64,000 nucleotides of DNA from positions 1 through 64,000 of the forward strand of contig DALYLR010000004.1 in assembly GCA_031976175.1 (NCBI GenBank), in the 5' to 3' direction. This document shows positions 9,109 through 17,977 of the stretch, piece after piece. The notes beneath the pieces were generated by a model. That model was not told the origin of the DNA, made no database searches, and saw nothing but the letters and a program-made list of their open reading frames with translations. Made by a program: the position numbers and the translations under genes. The first letter of the stretch is position 1. Each line of letters starts with the position of its first letter. The DNA is from DMER01 sp003451645. GTDB lineage: Bacteria > Pseudomonadota > Alphaproteobacteria > Micropepsales > Micropepsaceae.

Positions 9109-10020
9109 ATGCGCATCATTGTCCTCGGCGCGGGCGCTGGAGGCGGCGTCCCGCAATGGAACGCGAATAATCGCATTTCAAGTGCCGCCTTTCGCGGCAG
9201 CCCTGCTGTTCCAAGGCTGACCCAATGCTCATTGGCGGTCTCGGTGGACGGCGAGCGTTGGGCGATTTTCAACGCATCGCCAGACATGCGGCAGCAGATC
9301 ATCAATACCAAGGCGCTCCATCCTAACGAGCCGGCACTTCGCGCGTCGCCCCTATCCGCTGTAGTGCTTACGGGCGCCGATGTGGACGCGATCGCGGGAT
9401 TACTCACCCTGCGAGAGCGCCAAGCCTTAAGCCTCTTCGCCTCGTCTTATGTTCTGGGTGTTCTCGCGCAGAACCCGATCTTTGGCGTGCTCAATCCCAA
9501 TCATGTGCAACGCATCGCGATTGAGCCAGGCAAGCCCTTCGAGCCGCTCTCCGGTCTTGTGGTGACACCGTTTGAGGTTCCCGGAAAGCCGCCCCTTTTT
9601 GCCGAGACGCAAGAGGGTTTCGCGGTGAACGCTGCTGGCGGCAAGGCATTGGGATTGCTGTTCTCGACAACGGATGGGCCAGCGAAGGCCGCCTTCATCC
9701 CGGGCTGTGGCGATGTGACCGCGGACCTTTTGGCGCGGCTTCAAGATGTGGCGTTGCTGTTCTTTGACGGCACCTTGTTCCGGGATGACGAACTGTTGAA
9801 ATCCGGCGAAGGGGAAAAGACCGGCCGGCGGATGGGGCACATGCCCATGACGGGGCCCGGCGGCAGTGTTGATGCCTTCCGGGACTTGCGGTCCGTGGAC
9901 AAGTACTTCATTCACATCAATAACACCAATCCGGCCCTCATGCGCGGCAGCTTTGAGCGGCGCGAGCTTGAGGCTGCGGGCTGGCGCATTGCAGAGGACG
10001 GAATGGAGTTCACGCTATGA
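9109..10020 (+). CDS. pqqB: PQQ biosynthesis protein PqqB
   Basis: A 303-residue metallo-beta-lactamase-fold protein with the PqqB opening MRIIVLGAGAGGGVPQWNA, then AIFNASPDMRQQI, VLTGADVDAIAGLLTLRE and the C-terminal HINNTNPAL. The usual HxHxDH motif is altered (TGADVD at that place), as is normal in PqqB. It is thought to act as an iron-dependent hydroxylase on the Glu-Tyr intermediate. Its stop overlaps the pqqC start in ATGA, so the two are translationally coupled. Confidence 0.97.
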   Translation: MRIIVLGAGAGGGVPQWNANNRISSAAFRGSPAVPRLTQCSLAVSVDGERWAIFNASPDMRQQIINTKALHPNEPALRASPLSAVVLTGADVDAIAGLLTLRERQALSLFASSYVLGVLAQNPIFGVLNPNHVQRIAIEPGKPFEPLSGLVVTPFEVPGKPPLFAETQEGFAVNAAGGKALGLLFSTTDGPAKAAFIPGCGDVTADLLARLQDVALLFFDGTLFRDDELLKSGEGEKTGRRMGHMPMTGPGGSVDAFRDLRSVDKYFIHINNTNPALMRGSFERRELEAAGWRIAEDGMEFTL

Positions 10021-10760
10021 CCCTTGCGCCCATGAGCCCGTCCGAATTTGAGGCGGCGCTACGCCAGATCGGCGCCTTGCGCTATCACGACAAACACCCC
10101 TTTCACCGGTTGCTGCACGGGGGCAAGTTGACCCTCCGGCAAGTGCAAGCCTGGGCGCTCAATCGATATGTCTATCAGGCGCGCATTCCGGTCAAAGACG
10201 CTCTTATCATCGCGCGTTTGCCGACGCCCGAGTTGCGGCGCGCGTGGCGGTCGCGGCTGATCGATCACGACGGGACGCAAGACGGTGAAGGTGGGATCGC
10301 GCGCTGGCTGAGCCTGACCAGGGCGCTCGGCTTTGCCGACGGTGACGTGACGGCCGAGCGGCTCGCTCTACCAGCCACCATCTTTGCGGCGGACGCCTAT
10401 GTGCACTTCGTCCGCGAGCGCACGGTCTTGGAGGCGGTGGCATCTTCGCTGACAGAGATGTTCGCACCCAAGATCATTAGCGACCGGGTGGAGGGCATGC
10501 TCGCCGGTTACGATTTCATCTCGAAAGACAGTTTGTCCTATTTCACACCGCGTCTCACGCAGGCACCGCGCGATGCGGATTTCGCGCTGGCCTATTGCCA
10601 GGAGCACGCGACGACGCGCGTAACGCAGGAACAAGTGCTGAATGCCTTGGCGTTCAAGTGCAATGTCTTGTGGGCGATGCTGGATGCGCTTTACGCGGCC
10701 TACATAAGCCCAGGCCATATCCCGCCCGGCGCGTGGGATCCTGAAGGCCAGCAGCAATGA
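10017..10760 (+). CDS. pqqC: Pyrroloquinoline-quinone synthase PqqC
   Basis: A 247-residue all-helical protein of the TenA/PqqC fold with the signature HPFHRLLHGGKLT, then QVQAWALNRYVYQARIPVKD, and SRLIDHDG. PqqC catalyses the last step, ring closure and eight-electron oxidation of AHQQ to PQQ, without a metal. Length is normal for the family. It overlaps pqqB and pqqD by 4 bp on each side. Confidence 0.97.
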   Translation: MTLAPMSPSEFEAALRQIGALRYHDKHPFHRLLHGGKLTLRQVQAWALNRYVYQARIPVKDALIIARLPTPELRRAWRSRLIDHDGTQDGEGGIARWLSLTRALGFADGDVTAERLALPATIFAADAYVHFVRERTVLEAVASSLTEMFAPKIISDRVEGMLAGYDFISKDSLSYFTPRLTQAPRDADFALAYCQEHATTRVTQEQVLNALAFKCNVLWAMLDALYAAYISPGHIPPGAWDPEGQQQ

Positions 10761-11014
10761 CCGCGCCGCGCCTGGCCCCTGGTGTCAAGCTGCGCCATGA
10801 TGCGCAACGTGGACCGATGCTGATGGCGCCGGAGCGCTTTTTGTCCCTGGACGAGACTGCATTGGCCATTGTTGCGCTGATCGATGGACAGCGCGAGGCG
10901 ACCGCGATCGCGCAAGCCTTGGGCCTAGCCTATGATGCGCCGGTGGCCGAGATTGCGGCGGATGTGGAAGCCCTTCTCACGCAATTGCGCGAGCAGGGCT
11001 ATATCGTGCGATGA
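10757..11014 (+). CDS. pqqD: PQQ peptide chaperone PqqD
   Basis: An 85-residue winged-helix RRE-type peptide chaperone, with PGVKLRHDAQRGPMLMAPER near the start and a C-terminal LLTQLREQGYI helix. PqqD binds PqqA and presents it to the radical SAM enzyme PqqE. It is a separate gene here rather than fused to PqqC or PqqE. ATGA overlaps on both sides place it firmly in the operon. Confidence 0.96.
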   Translation: MTAPRLAPGVKLRHDAQRGPMLMAPERFLSLDETALAIVALIDGQREATAIAQALGLAYDAPVAEIAADVEALLTQLREQGYIVR

Positions 11015-12093
11015 GCGCAGGCCCGCCCATTGGGTTGCTGGCGGAGCTGACCCATCGCTGCCCGTTGCAATGCCCCTATTGTTCAAACCCGATCGATTTG
11101 GTGCGGGCGGAGCACGAGCTGTCGACGGATGACTGGGCCCGCGTCTTTGCCGAGGCGGCGGCGCTGGGTGTCTTGCAGCTGCACCTGTCGGGCGGCGAGC
11201 CGATGGCGCGCAAGGACATCGTGGATCTTGTGGCGGCCGCAGCGCGCGAGGGGCTTTATACGAACCTGATCACCTCAGGCGTAACGCTGGATAGCGGGAA
11301 AGCCGAGTCGCTCAAAGCGGCAGGGCTGGACCATGTACAGATATCGGTGCAGGGCGTGGACCCTGCGCGCGCAGATCGCCTGGCCGCGATGGAGGGAGCT
11401 GCCGCCAGGAAGGCCAAGGCGGCGCTGGCGGTGAAGCAGGCGGGGCTGGCGCTGACGCTCAATGCGCCGATCCACCGGCAGAATGCCGATGAGGTGGAGG
11501 CGCTGATCGAGATGGCTCTCCAATGGGACGCGGAGCGGCTCGAGGTTGCGCATATCCAGTATTATGGCTGGGGCCTGGCCAACCGTGCGAGCCTGCTGCC
11601 CACGCGGGCGCAGCTGGACGAAACGACGGCCAAGGTTGAGCGGGCACGCGCGGCGCTGCGCGGCCAGCTGGTGATCGACTATGTGATCCCGGACTATCAT
11701 GCGGAGCGGCCCAAGGCGTGCATGGGCGGCTGGGGGCGGCAAGTGATCGTGGTGACGCCGGACGGGCGCGCTCTGCCCTGCCACGCGGCCGATACGATCC
11801 CGGGGCTCACCTTTCAGACGGTCCGGCAGGCGAGCCTTGCGGCCATTTGGGCGAGCGACCCGGCGTTCCTCGCCTATCGCGGCACCGGCTGGATCCCCGA
11901 GCCGTGCCGGTCATGCGACCAGCGCGAGATCGATTGGGGCGGCTGCCGCTGTCAGGCCTTGGCGCTGACGGGGAACGCGGCCAATACCGATCCCGCCTGC
12001 CAGTTGAGCCCGCATCACAGCCTTATGCGCGAGGCGGCGGAGGACGCGGGGCAGCCCCTGTCCGCGGTCCGCTTCCGCCGCTTTGGCGGTTGA
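11011..12093 (+). CDS. pqqE: PqqA peptide cyclase PqqE (radical SAM)
   Basis: A 360-residue radical SAM/SPASM enzyme. The CX3CX2C cluster motif is at C17, C21 and C24 (THRCPLQCPYC), followed by LSGGEPMARKD. The C-terminal SPASM region has CMGGWGR, LPCHAA and a Cys-rich CRSCDQREIDWGGCRCQ for auxiliary FeS clusters. It forms the Glu-Tyr carbon-carbon bond in PqqA. It is the last pqq gene in the cluster; no pqqF/pqqG protease genes are adjacent. Confidence 0.97.
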   Translation: MSAGPPIGLLAELTHRCPLQCPYCSNPIDLVRAEHELSTDDWARVFAEAAALGVLQLHLSGGEPMARKDIVDLVAAAAREGLYTNLITSGVTLDSGKAESLKAAGLDHVQISVQGVDPARADRLAAMEGAAARKAKAALAVKQAGLALTLNAPIHRQNADEVEALIEMALQWDAERLEVAHIQYYGWGLANRASLLPTRAQLDETTAKVERARAALRGQLVIDYVIPDYHAERPKACMGGWGRQVIVVTPDGRALPCHAADTIPGLTFQTVRQASLAAIWASDPAFLAYRGTGWIPEPCRSCDQREIDWGGCRCQALALTGNAANTDPACQLSPHHSLMREAAEDAGQPLSAVRFRRFGG

Positions 12094-12099
12094 GGCGGC

Positions 12100-12204
12100 A
12101 ACGTCACAGAACGTCACAAGGGCCACTATCCGCGACCGGTTTTGAGCCAAAAACCCAAGGCCCAACGTAACAAAACGTAACGCCAGCGAAACAAAACGAA
12201 ACAG
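12100..12204. repeat. Three tandem pairs of a degenerate decamer (AACGTNACAN)
   Basis: Directly visible after the pqqE stop: AACGTCACAG/AACGTCACAA at 12100-12119, AACGTAACAA/AACGTAACGC at 12164-12183, and AGCGAAACAA/AACGAAACAG at 12185-12204. Each pair repeats with a 10-bp period, one DNA turn. No gene is seen in the pqqE to TonB-receptor spacer (12094-12679). Whether this is a regulator site array or a degenerate repeat family is unknown. Confidence 0.6.
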
Positions 12205-12389
12205 TAGTTCCAGGCCTTTTTGGCGGAATTCTGCCGTTTTGACCCCAGGAGAGGCTGAAAATGCATGTGCATTTTTTGAGACCCCTCTTTGAGGATGGGC
12301 AAGGCCGCGAACGTCCGGAGCGGCTATGAGGGTCGCAATGACCGCCGCCATCCTCGCACAGGCCTGAAGGGTGTCGGAAAGTGGGCATA

Positions 12390-12501
12390 GAGCGTTTTCA
12401 GGAAAAGTGGATACCGGTTTTCCGCCTGAAAACGCTCCAACTCATTGAATCAGCGCATTTTCGGACACGAAACCGGAGCCCACTTTCGTTGAAAATGCGC
12501 T
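12390..12501. repeat. Two opposed copies of an alphaproteobacterial palindromic element
   Basis: The first hairpin has arms GAGCGTTTTCAGG (12390-12402) and CCTGAAAACGCTC (12425-12437). The second has arms AGCGCATTTTC (12452-12462) and GAAAATGCGCT (12491-12501). Both enclose a similar core: AAGTGG-n-ACCGGTTT in the first and, on the opposite strand, AAGTGG-n-CCGGTTT in the second. They are therefore two diverged copies in inverted orientation. Elements with this core are common between genes in Rhizobiales and relatives as I recall. Confidence 0.8.
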
Positions 12502-12528
12502 AGCCTCCCTCCCCGCTTCGCGGGCGCT

Positions 12529-12558
12529 CCCCCCAAAAATGCTGGCGCATTTGGGGGG
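12529..12558. repeat. Short inverted repeat, C6/G6-ended hairpin
   Basis: A run CCCCCCAAAAATGC (from 12529) pairs with GCATTTGGGGGG (to 12558) apart from a two-A bulge. It belongs to the same repeat-rich spacer as the preceding palindromes. It lacks a T-tract, so I do not call it a terminator. Confidence 0.5.
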
Positions 12559-12630
12559 AGATGGGGTTGTCCAAACCGGATAGATGGGTGTTCGTGGGTC
12601 CCGGCCAACGGAGAGCCGTCCCCAATAGAA

Positions 12631-12657
12631 AAAGGCCCGGGACAGACCCGGGCCTTT
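12631..12657 (-). terminator. Rho-independent terminator of the TonB-dependent receptor gene
   Basis: A perfect 11-bp stem, AAAGGCCCGGG (12631-12641) and CCCGGGCCTTT (12647-12657), closes a 5-nt loop. On the minus strand it is followed by a T-rich tail (CCTTTTTCTA). It begins 22 bp after the receptor stop codon, the right place for an intrinsic terminator. It also blocks reads arriving from the pqq side only weakly, since the T-tract is on the minus-strand side. Confidence 0.9.
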
Positions 12658-12679
12658 GTCGAAAGAGGCGTGTCTGAGC

Positions 12680-15600
12680 TTAGAAGTTGTAGCCCAGATT
12701 GATGAACAGGCGGCGGCCGGTCGCATCGTAGTTAGCGATCGAGACCGAGTTACCGATCCGGGTCGTGCCCGCGCCAGAAGAGGTGGTTGGCGCCAGATCG
12801 TCAAACACGTTGATCACACCCAGCTGAGCGGTCCAGCCATCCTCGCGCCAGCGCACGGAAACGTCGTGGGTCATGGTCCATTCCGCGAACTGCTTGTATT
12901 CGGCTTCGATACAAACATTTTGCAAGAAAGCATTCGACGCTGCGGCGGTACCGCACTCAGGCAAGCCACGGAAACCAAAGATCGTGTCTTGGAAGTTCTC
13001 GTTGTTCGACGCGCGCGAGAACATGTTGGAGCTGTAGAACAAGGTCCACGGCCCGGTGTCGAAGCGCGCATCCAACGAACCGACGAAGTCATTCGAGTAG
13101 ATGTCACCATTCAAATCATTGGTCGTGCCAATGAAGAGATTGATATCTTGGTCGAATGCCCAGGTGCCTTGGAAGTCGATGGTCAGCGTACCATCCAACT
13201 CTTCGATTTCTTGCTTGAAGTTGAAGGTGACGTCCAAGCCCTTAATGTCCTGCTCGTTCAGGTTCACATAAGAGTTGTTGACCGTCTCGATCTTACCGAA
13301 GTCGACGCCCGGGGTCAGGTTACGCACGAAGAGTGCACAGAACGGGCTCGCATTGTAGACCGGGTCCGTATAGCACTCGGCCAAAATATTCGCCGCACCG
13401 AACTGAGCGACCTGGTTCTTCACAACGATGTCGAAATAGTCGACAGCGACGCTGATCGGCAGCCAGCTGGGCGTCCAGACCGCGCCCAACGTCTTGGCAT
13501 CAGAGGTTTCCGCCGACAGCACACCCGCACCACCACCCGTGACGATGAGCGCGCTGGAATGCGGCCCAGTATAACCGGCAGGCAGATTGTCACCCAAAGG
13601 TCCGCAATTCTGTTGGATCTGCGGGTTGGCGCTCAAGTTCCATTGAATACAAGGGTCGATATTCGCCTGGCCCGCGAAGGCGGTTTGGTTGGCCAAGAAC
13701 AGTTCGAACAAGGCCGGAGCACGGTAGGAGATACCGGTTGTACCGCGGATCCGGTATTGCTCATCCAAGCGCCAGTCAAAGCCGAGCTTATAGGTGTCTT
13801 CCGAGCCGTAAGAATCGTAATTCGTGAAACGGATCGACGCACTGGTCGTGAATGCCTTGAACAATGGCAGGTCAGCCAAGAGCGGGATTTCGATTTCGCC
13901 GAAAGCCTCAACCACATTGTCCGAACCTTGCGTACGGCCTGCCGAGGTTTGGCCCCAGAGGTTGTTATTGCGCGCATTGAAGCCGGGCAGATCGTCGATC
14001 GCGTCATACCGGCGCTCAAAGCCCAACACCGCACCGACTTCACCGGCTGGCAAGTCAAACAAGGTACCCGCGATCGAGCCCGCGATCAGGAACTGCTCGT
14101 AGGAGGTCTCACCCGTTTCCTTGGTGAAGAGGAAATCGCGCTCAGCTTGCGTGAAGTTGGCGAACGTGCCTTGGCTGTTGACAAGGTTGGGACGGAACCA
14201 ACCCACGCCACCAGCAGGGCACGCCCCGAACGGCTGGGCTGCAGAGATTGTGATCAGGGCTGCGTTACACGCAACGCCAGCTGCAGTCACGGCGTTCACA
14301 CGGTCATTATAGATGATGTCGTTCGTGTACTTCGCCGCGCTCAAGGTGCCTTGCGCATAGATGTCGAAGGACCAGTCCCGCATAAAGTAATCGGACAGGC
14401 TGAACAAGTCGCCTTTCAACCCAGCAACCGCCCGGTAGAAGCTTACCTCTTGGCTACCGTCGCTCGGAATTGCGATGATCGAACGAGCGGTAAAGCCCGT
14501 GGTGTTATTCGGGTTTGTCGATGCAACGTTCGGGAACAGCTGACGGAAGCTGGTTTGCTCCGATTCGCGGCGGCTATAGAGGAATTCGCCATAGGCCGTG
14601 ATCGCCTGGCTGATTTGCACGTCGCCTTGCGCAAACAAGGAGTACCGCTCAACCGGCGAGATGTAGGTCCGGCTGCCGAAATTGGGATAGTCGTTGGGCA
14701 CGATGCCCTGGCTCACGCGCCACGCATCCAACTTTTGCTGATTGGTGAGACCGATTGTACCGGGCGAGCCCGACGCCGTGGAGCCTGCAGCGCCGTTACC
14801 AATTGCCAAACCCACGCGCTTGAGACCAACACGATCAAGAAGGAATACGCCGCCGCCCAAAACCGCAGCAGGATCGGTCACGTACCGGCCACCAGGACCC
14901 GCGAGAAGGTCGATCACGCCATGCAGCTGATTGAAGCACTTCGATTTTCCGGTCGCCGGATCGATGATGTCACCCACCACGCCCGCGGTGAGCTGATTCA
15001 GCGACGCTGGATAGGCCGCGCCAGTGCTGTTGACGACGCCATCCGTGATGTTGCCGATCAAGTCCTGGTTACAAGCCGTGATCTCGCGATCGCCAACGGT
15101 TTGCTTTTCCTGACGATAATACTCGCCAGCGATCATGAATTGGCCATCGTCATAGCGTTGACCCCACACGCCATCGACGCGATGGACTTCAGCACCACCG
15201 TCGAAGGGGAGCGCGGTTGAGACATTGATGCCGCCGCCATCGATATTGCGCACCGTGATGCCGTTGATCACGCCGGCGACCGCGTCCGAACCATAGACTG
15301 ACGAAGCGCCATCTTTCAGAATTTCATAGCGGTTGATGACCGATTGCGGCAGCACGTTGAGGTCGACCGCGCCGACCTGACCGCGTGTACCGGCCGGGCT
15401 CAAGCGGCGGCCATTCAACAAGACCAGCGTACGGGTCGCGCCCAAACCGCGCAGCGACACCGTGTTGACGCCTGGGCCGCCTTCGGCCACGAAGCCCGTC
15501 AACTGATTGTTGATCTGCTGCGAACCAGCAGCGAGCGAGCCTTGCTGCAGAACGTCGGCGGCGTCGATCTGACCGCGCAGGATCGATTGCTCATTCGTGA

Positions 15601-15832
15601 TGACTTGGATCGGCGAAGGCGCGGTGAACTCGTTCCGGCGAATACGCGAACCGGTCACGGTGACCTTTTCCTCAACCTTCTTCTCGTCTTCTTCTTCCTC
15701 CTGCTGAGCAGGGGCTGGGGGCGGCGTTTGCGCAAACGCACTCGTCGCGATCATCGCGCTGCCAGCCATAAACACGGCGCCCATCAACAGAGCGCTGCGG
15801 AGCGACAGAATGCTTTCCAATTTGTTCGACAC
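12680..15832 (-). CDS. TonB-dependent outer-membrane receptor
   Basis: About 1050 residues with a signal peptide ending SAFAQ, a Pro/Glu-rich acidic linker, then a plug domain beginning EKVTVTGSRIRR and containing SLRGLGATRTLVLLNGRRL and EILKDGASSVYGSDAVAGVIN. The large barrel ends in the aromatic GYNF. I chose GTG 15832 because GGGGG precedes it at good spacing and the signal peptide starts there; ATG 15850 and a start at 15901 are in frame. It probably takes up a nutrient across the outer membrane. Proximity to the pqq operon could mean a quinone or a substrate of PQQ enzymes, but this is only inference. Confidence 0.93.
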   Translation of the reverse strand: MSNKLESILSLRSALLMGAVFMAGSAMIATSAFAQTPPPAPAQQEEEEDEKKVEEKVTVTGSRIRRNEFTAPSPIQVITNEQSILRGQIDAADVLQQGSLAAGSQQINNQLTGFVAEGGPGVNTVSLRGLGATRTLVLLNGRRLSPAGTRGQVGAVDLNVLPQSVINRYEILKDGASSVYGSDAVAGVINGITVRNIDGGGINVSTALPFDGGAEVHRVDGVWGQRYDDGQFMIAGEYYRQEKQTVGDREITACNQDLIGNITDGVVNSTGAAYPASLNQLTAGVVGDIIDPATGKSKCFNQLHGVIDLLAGPGGRYVTDPAAVLGGGVFLLDRVGLKRVGLAIGNGAAGSTASGSPGTIGLTNQQKLDAWRVSQGIVPNDYPNFGSRTYISPVERYSLFAQGDVQISQAITAYGEFLYSRRESEQTSFRQLFPNVASTNPNNTTGFTARSIIAIPSDGSQEVSFYRAVAGLKGDLFSLSDYFMRDWSFDIYAQGTLSAAKYTNDIIYNDRVNAVTAAGVACNAALITISAAQPFGACPAGGVGWFRPNLVNSQGTFANFTQAERDFLFTKETGETSYEQFLIAGSIAGTLFDLPAGEVGAVLGFERRYDAIDDLPGFNARNNNLWGQTSAGRTQGSDNVVEAFGEIEIPLLADLPLFKAFTTSASIRFTNYDSYGSEDTYKLGFDWRLDEQYRIRGTTGISYRAPALFELFLANQTAFAGQANIDPCIQWNLSANPQIQQNCGPLGDNLPAGYTGPHSSALIVTGGGAGVLSAETSDAKTLGAVWTPSWLPISVAVDYFDIVVKNQVAQFGAANILAECYTDPVYNASPFCALFVRNLTPGVDFGKIETVNNSYVNLNEQDIKGLDVTFNFKQEIEELDGTLTIDFQGTWAFDQDINLFIGTTNDLNGDIYSNDFVGSLDARFDTGPWTLFYSSNMFSRASNNENFQDTIFGFRGLPECGTAAASNAFLQNVCIEAEYKQFAEWTMTHDVSVRWREDGWTAQLGVINVFDDLAPTTSSGAGTTRIGNSVSIANYDATGRRLFINLGYNF

Positions 15833-16091
15833 GATTAAACCCCCGTTCATCCACACAATCGCCATTTCAGCTCGGCCGCCCCGGATTTGAACCAAACCCA
15901 AAGCAGGGACATCTGCCCCTTACCTTGCCACCGTTAGAAAAATGTAATCACGCTCAAAGAAGGGGTGTCAAAGCGTTTCCCACGAATGTCACATGTTCCC
16001 GGCCAACTGTGGTCTTTTCGCATCGCTGTCATGCAAGACAGGGGCACGTTTGTGGTTGACGGGGGAACGGATAGCGGATGACGCCCCTTTA

Positions 16092-16214
16092 GTGCATCGC
16101 GCGGTCAGTTGGACTCAAAACAGTCAACTGACCGCGATCACGATGCACGGCAATTCAATAGGTTAGCGCAACTTTCCGCTCTCAAATCGAAGTGATTTGA
16201 TCGCCCGTTGCGCT
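16092..16214. repeat. Two adjacent large hairpin repeats upstream of the TonB receptor
   Basis: Hairpin A (16092-16148): outer arms GTGCATCG/CGATGCAC, middle arms CGCGGTCAGTT/AACTGACCGCG and inner GACT/AGTC around CAAAAC. Hairpin B (16165-16214): outer arms AGCGCAAC/GTTGCGCT enclosing inner arms TCAAATC/GATTTGA. Both show nested pairing with small internal loops. They fill most of the 433-bp gap between the receptor start and the MFS gene end (15833-16265); no gene is seen there. They may be mobile palindromic repeats or structured leader/attenuator DNA. Confidence 0.75.
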
Positions 16215-16265
16215 AGACACCGTGCAGCAAAGACAGTGCCAACCCATCCAAAGACAGAGTGATGG

Positions 16266-17540
16266 TTAAGGCTGAGGTGGGCGGGTGTTATCGGGGCGGT
16301 CCACGAATTGCGGGGACCAGGGCAGCGCGGCCGGCTCAATGGTTGTATCTTGAGCGGGCGCCAGGGTTTGCCCTTGCCAGGCGCGGGCCAAGACCAGGGA
16401 CAAGATCAAGGCGCCGCCGCCCATGGCACTCATGGCCAGATAGCCGAGCGAGCCATAGTCGTGGAACAACAGACCGGACGCGAATTGGGCTGCGGCCATA
16501 ACCACGCCATAAGTGATGGCGGCGTAGACGGCCTGAGCCGTTGCCGCCAAATGGCCAGGCACGGCGCGCAAGATAAACTGCATGGCGCCCAAATGGGCGG
16601 CGGCGAAGGTGCCTGCGTGCAGGATCTGTAACGGAAACAGGATCCACAAGGGCGGAGCCAAGGCCATGACGCCCCATTTGATCACCCCGCTCGCCCCCGC
16701 CAGCGCCAACAGATGCGTCGGTGCGACCAGCCGCATCACCTTGGCACCATAATAGAAGAGAACAATTTCGGCGATCGGCCCGATGGCCCAGAGGACCCCG
16801 GCGGTGGCGGCGCTGAAGCCTTGGGCCTTCCAGTCGAGCGTCGCGAAGCCGTAATAAAAGCCGTGCTGAGCTTGTGCTAGCGCACCCGCGAGCACGAACA
16901 GCGCGAAGACCGGATGGATGCAGAGGCGGATGGCACTGCGCAGCTGATCCTTTGTGCCGTTGGTTGGCGCTTGGTGGTCGGGTTGCTCTTGCGGCACGCC
17001 CAGCGAGAAGATCAGGGCGATGAGGCCTGCGATAGTCAGATAGGGCAGGAACGCCGCGATGCCATAGGCCTGAACGAGCCAGCCTGAGGCGACATTGGAC
17101 ACGACAAAGGCAGCGGTGCCCCACAGCCGGACACGGCCATATTGGAAGCCTTCGCGCTGACCGGCCCTGAGCGTGATGCTCTCAAAGAGCGGGGAGACGG
17201 CGGACCAGGCGGCACTAGTGGTCAGCGACCATGCCAAAATCCAGAAGAAGGTATCTGCCCAGAAATAGGCGGCATAGGAGGCTGCGGCGCCGCCGGTGAG
17301 CAAGATGATGGTCTGGCGCTGGCGCTGGGCCGCTTCGGCGGCAAAGGACATCACGGGGCCGGTGACCACGCGGATCATGCCCATGATGGCAATGATTAGG
17401 CCGATGTCGGTTGCGTCCAGCCCTTTGGACGCCATCCAGGAGGGGAAGAACGGCATATGCGCGCCGCCGATCAGATTGGCGGCAGCGGTGAAGGCAGCGA
17501 GGCGGTACGGCGTCGGCAGGCGGCCAAAAGTGCGATCCAA
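16266..17540 (-). CDS. MFS transporter (MFS_1-like, HcaT/LacY-related group)
   Basis: A 424-residue protein with about 12 hydrophobic helices. The opening LAAFTAAANLIGGAHMPFFPSWM and the mid-part WGTAAFVVSNVASGWLVQ resemble the MFS_1-like group that includes 3-phenylpropionate permease HcaT. The charged loop REGFQYGRVRLWG after helix 4 is typical of that group. It ends a minus-strand run with the upstream hypothetical and phosphotransferase genes (17-bp spacing). Substrate unknown. Confidence 0.88.
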   Translation of the reverse strand: MDRTFGRLPTPYRLAAFTAAANLIGGAHMPFFPSWMASKGLDATDIGLIIAIMGMIRVVTGPVMSFAAEAAQRQRQTIILLTGGAAASYAAYFWADTFFWILAWSLTTSAAWSAVSPLFESITLRAGQREGFQYGRVRLWGTAAFVVSNVASGWLVQAYGIAAFLPYLTIAGLIALIFSLGVPQEQPDHQAPTNGTKDQLRSAIRLCIHPVFALFVLAGALAQAQHGFYYGFATLDWKAQGFSAATAGVLWAIGPIAEIVLFYYGAKVMRLVAPTHLLALAGASGVIKWGVMALAPPLWILFPLQILHAGTFAAAHLGAMQFILRAVPGHLAATAQAVYAAITYGVVMAAAQFASGLLFHDYGSLGYLAMSAMGGGALILSLVLARAWQGQTLAPAQDTTIEPAALPWSPQFVDRPDNTRPPQP

Positions 17541-17557
17541 GGGGTTTCGCCTTCCCT

Positions 17558-17977
17558 CTAGAACGGAGGCAGGTGGATGCGCCGCCTGCGCGAGGCCTCC
17601 GCCAATAGATCGTAACTGCGCAAGAGCAAGGCCTGCGCCGCCGGGTCCGGGAGGCGGGCTTCGAGGCGGATTTGGGCCTGGATCAGCGCTTGCTTGAGCC
17701 TGGCGCCCTCGGCATCAAGGGCCTGGATGTCGACGGAGGGTTCTGGCAGGTCCGCGGCCTCAAAGCCTTCGGCCGCCTCGCGCAGCCAGGCCCGCAGCGC
17801 GCGGTTCTCCGCGACGCGCAGGGACGCTGCCCGCTCGCACTCTTGGGCCGCCATGATGAGCAGGACGCCCATGGTCCCGGCCGAACCCTGACCATAGCCT
17901 GGGGCAAGGGCTGGCCCGATCTCAAAGAGGAGACGGCCGCCGATCTGATTGAGCACGAGCGCTGGATCGGGCTTCAT
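17558..17977 (-). CDS. Hypothetical helical protein coupled to phosphotransferase
   Basis: A 139-residue, Ala/Leu/Arg/Glu-rich, probably all-helical protein with no signal peptide or membrane helix. I do not recognise the family. Its ATG overlaps the stop of the phosphotransferase gene (ATGA at 17974-17977), which argues that it is real and made with that enzyme. A small accessory or regulatory subunit is conceivable but unproven. Confidence 0.6.
   Translation of the reverse strand: MKPDPALVLNQIGGRLLFEIGPALAPGYGQGSAGTMGVLLIMAAQECERAASLRVAENRALRAWLREAAEGFEAADLPEPSVDIQALDAEGARLKQALIQAQIRLEARLPDPAAQALLLRSYDLLAEASRRRRIHLPPF

Noticed and set aside
12656..15220. 854-codon plus-strand open frame opposite the TonB receptor gene
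   Set aside because: It is antisense to a clear receptor, its product is Arg/Val/Glu/Asp-rich without any domain, and it reflects the GC-rich codon pattern of the real strand.
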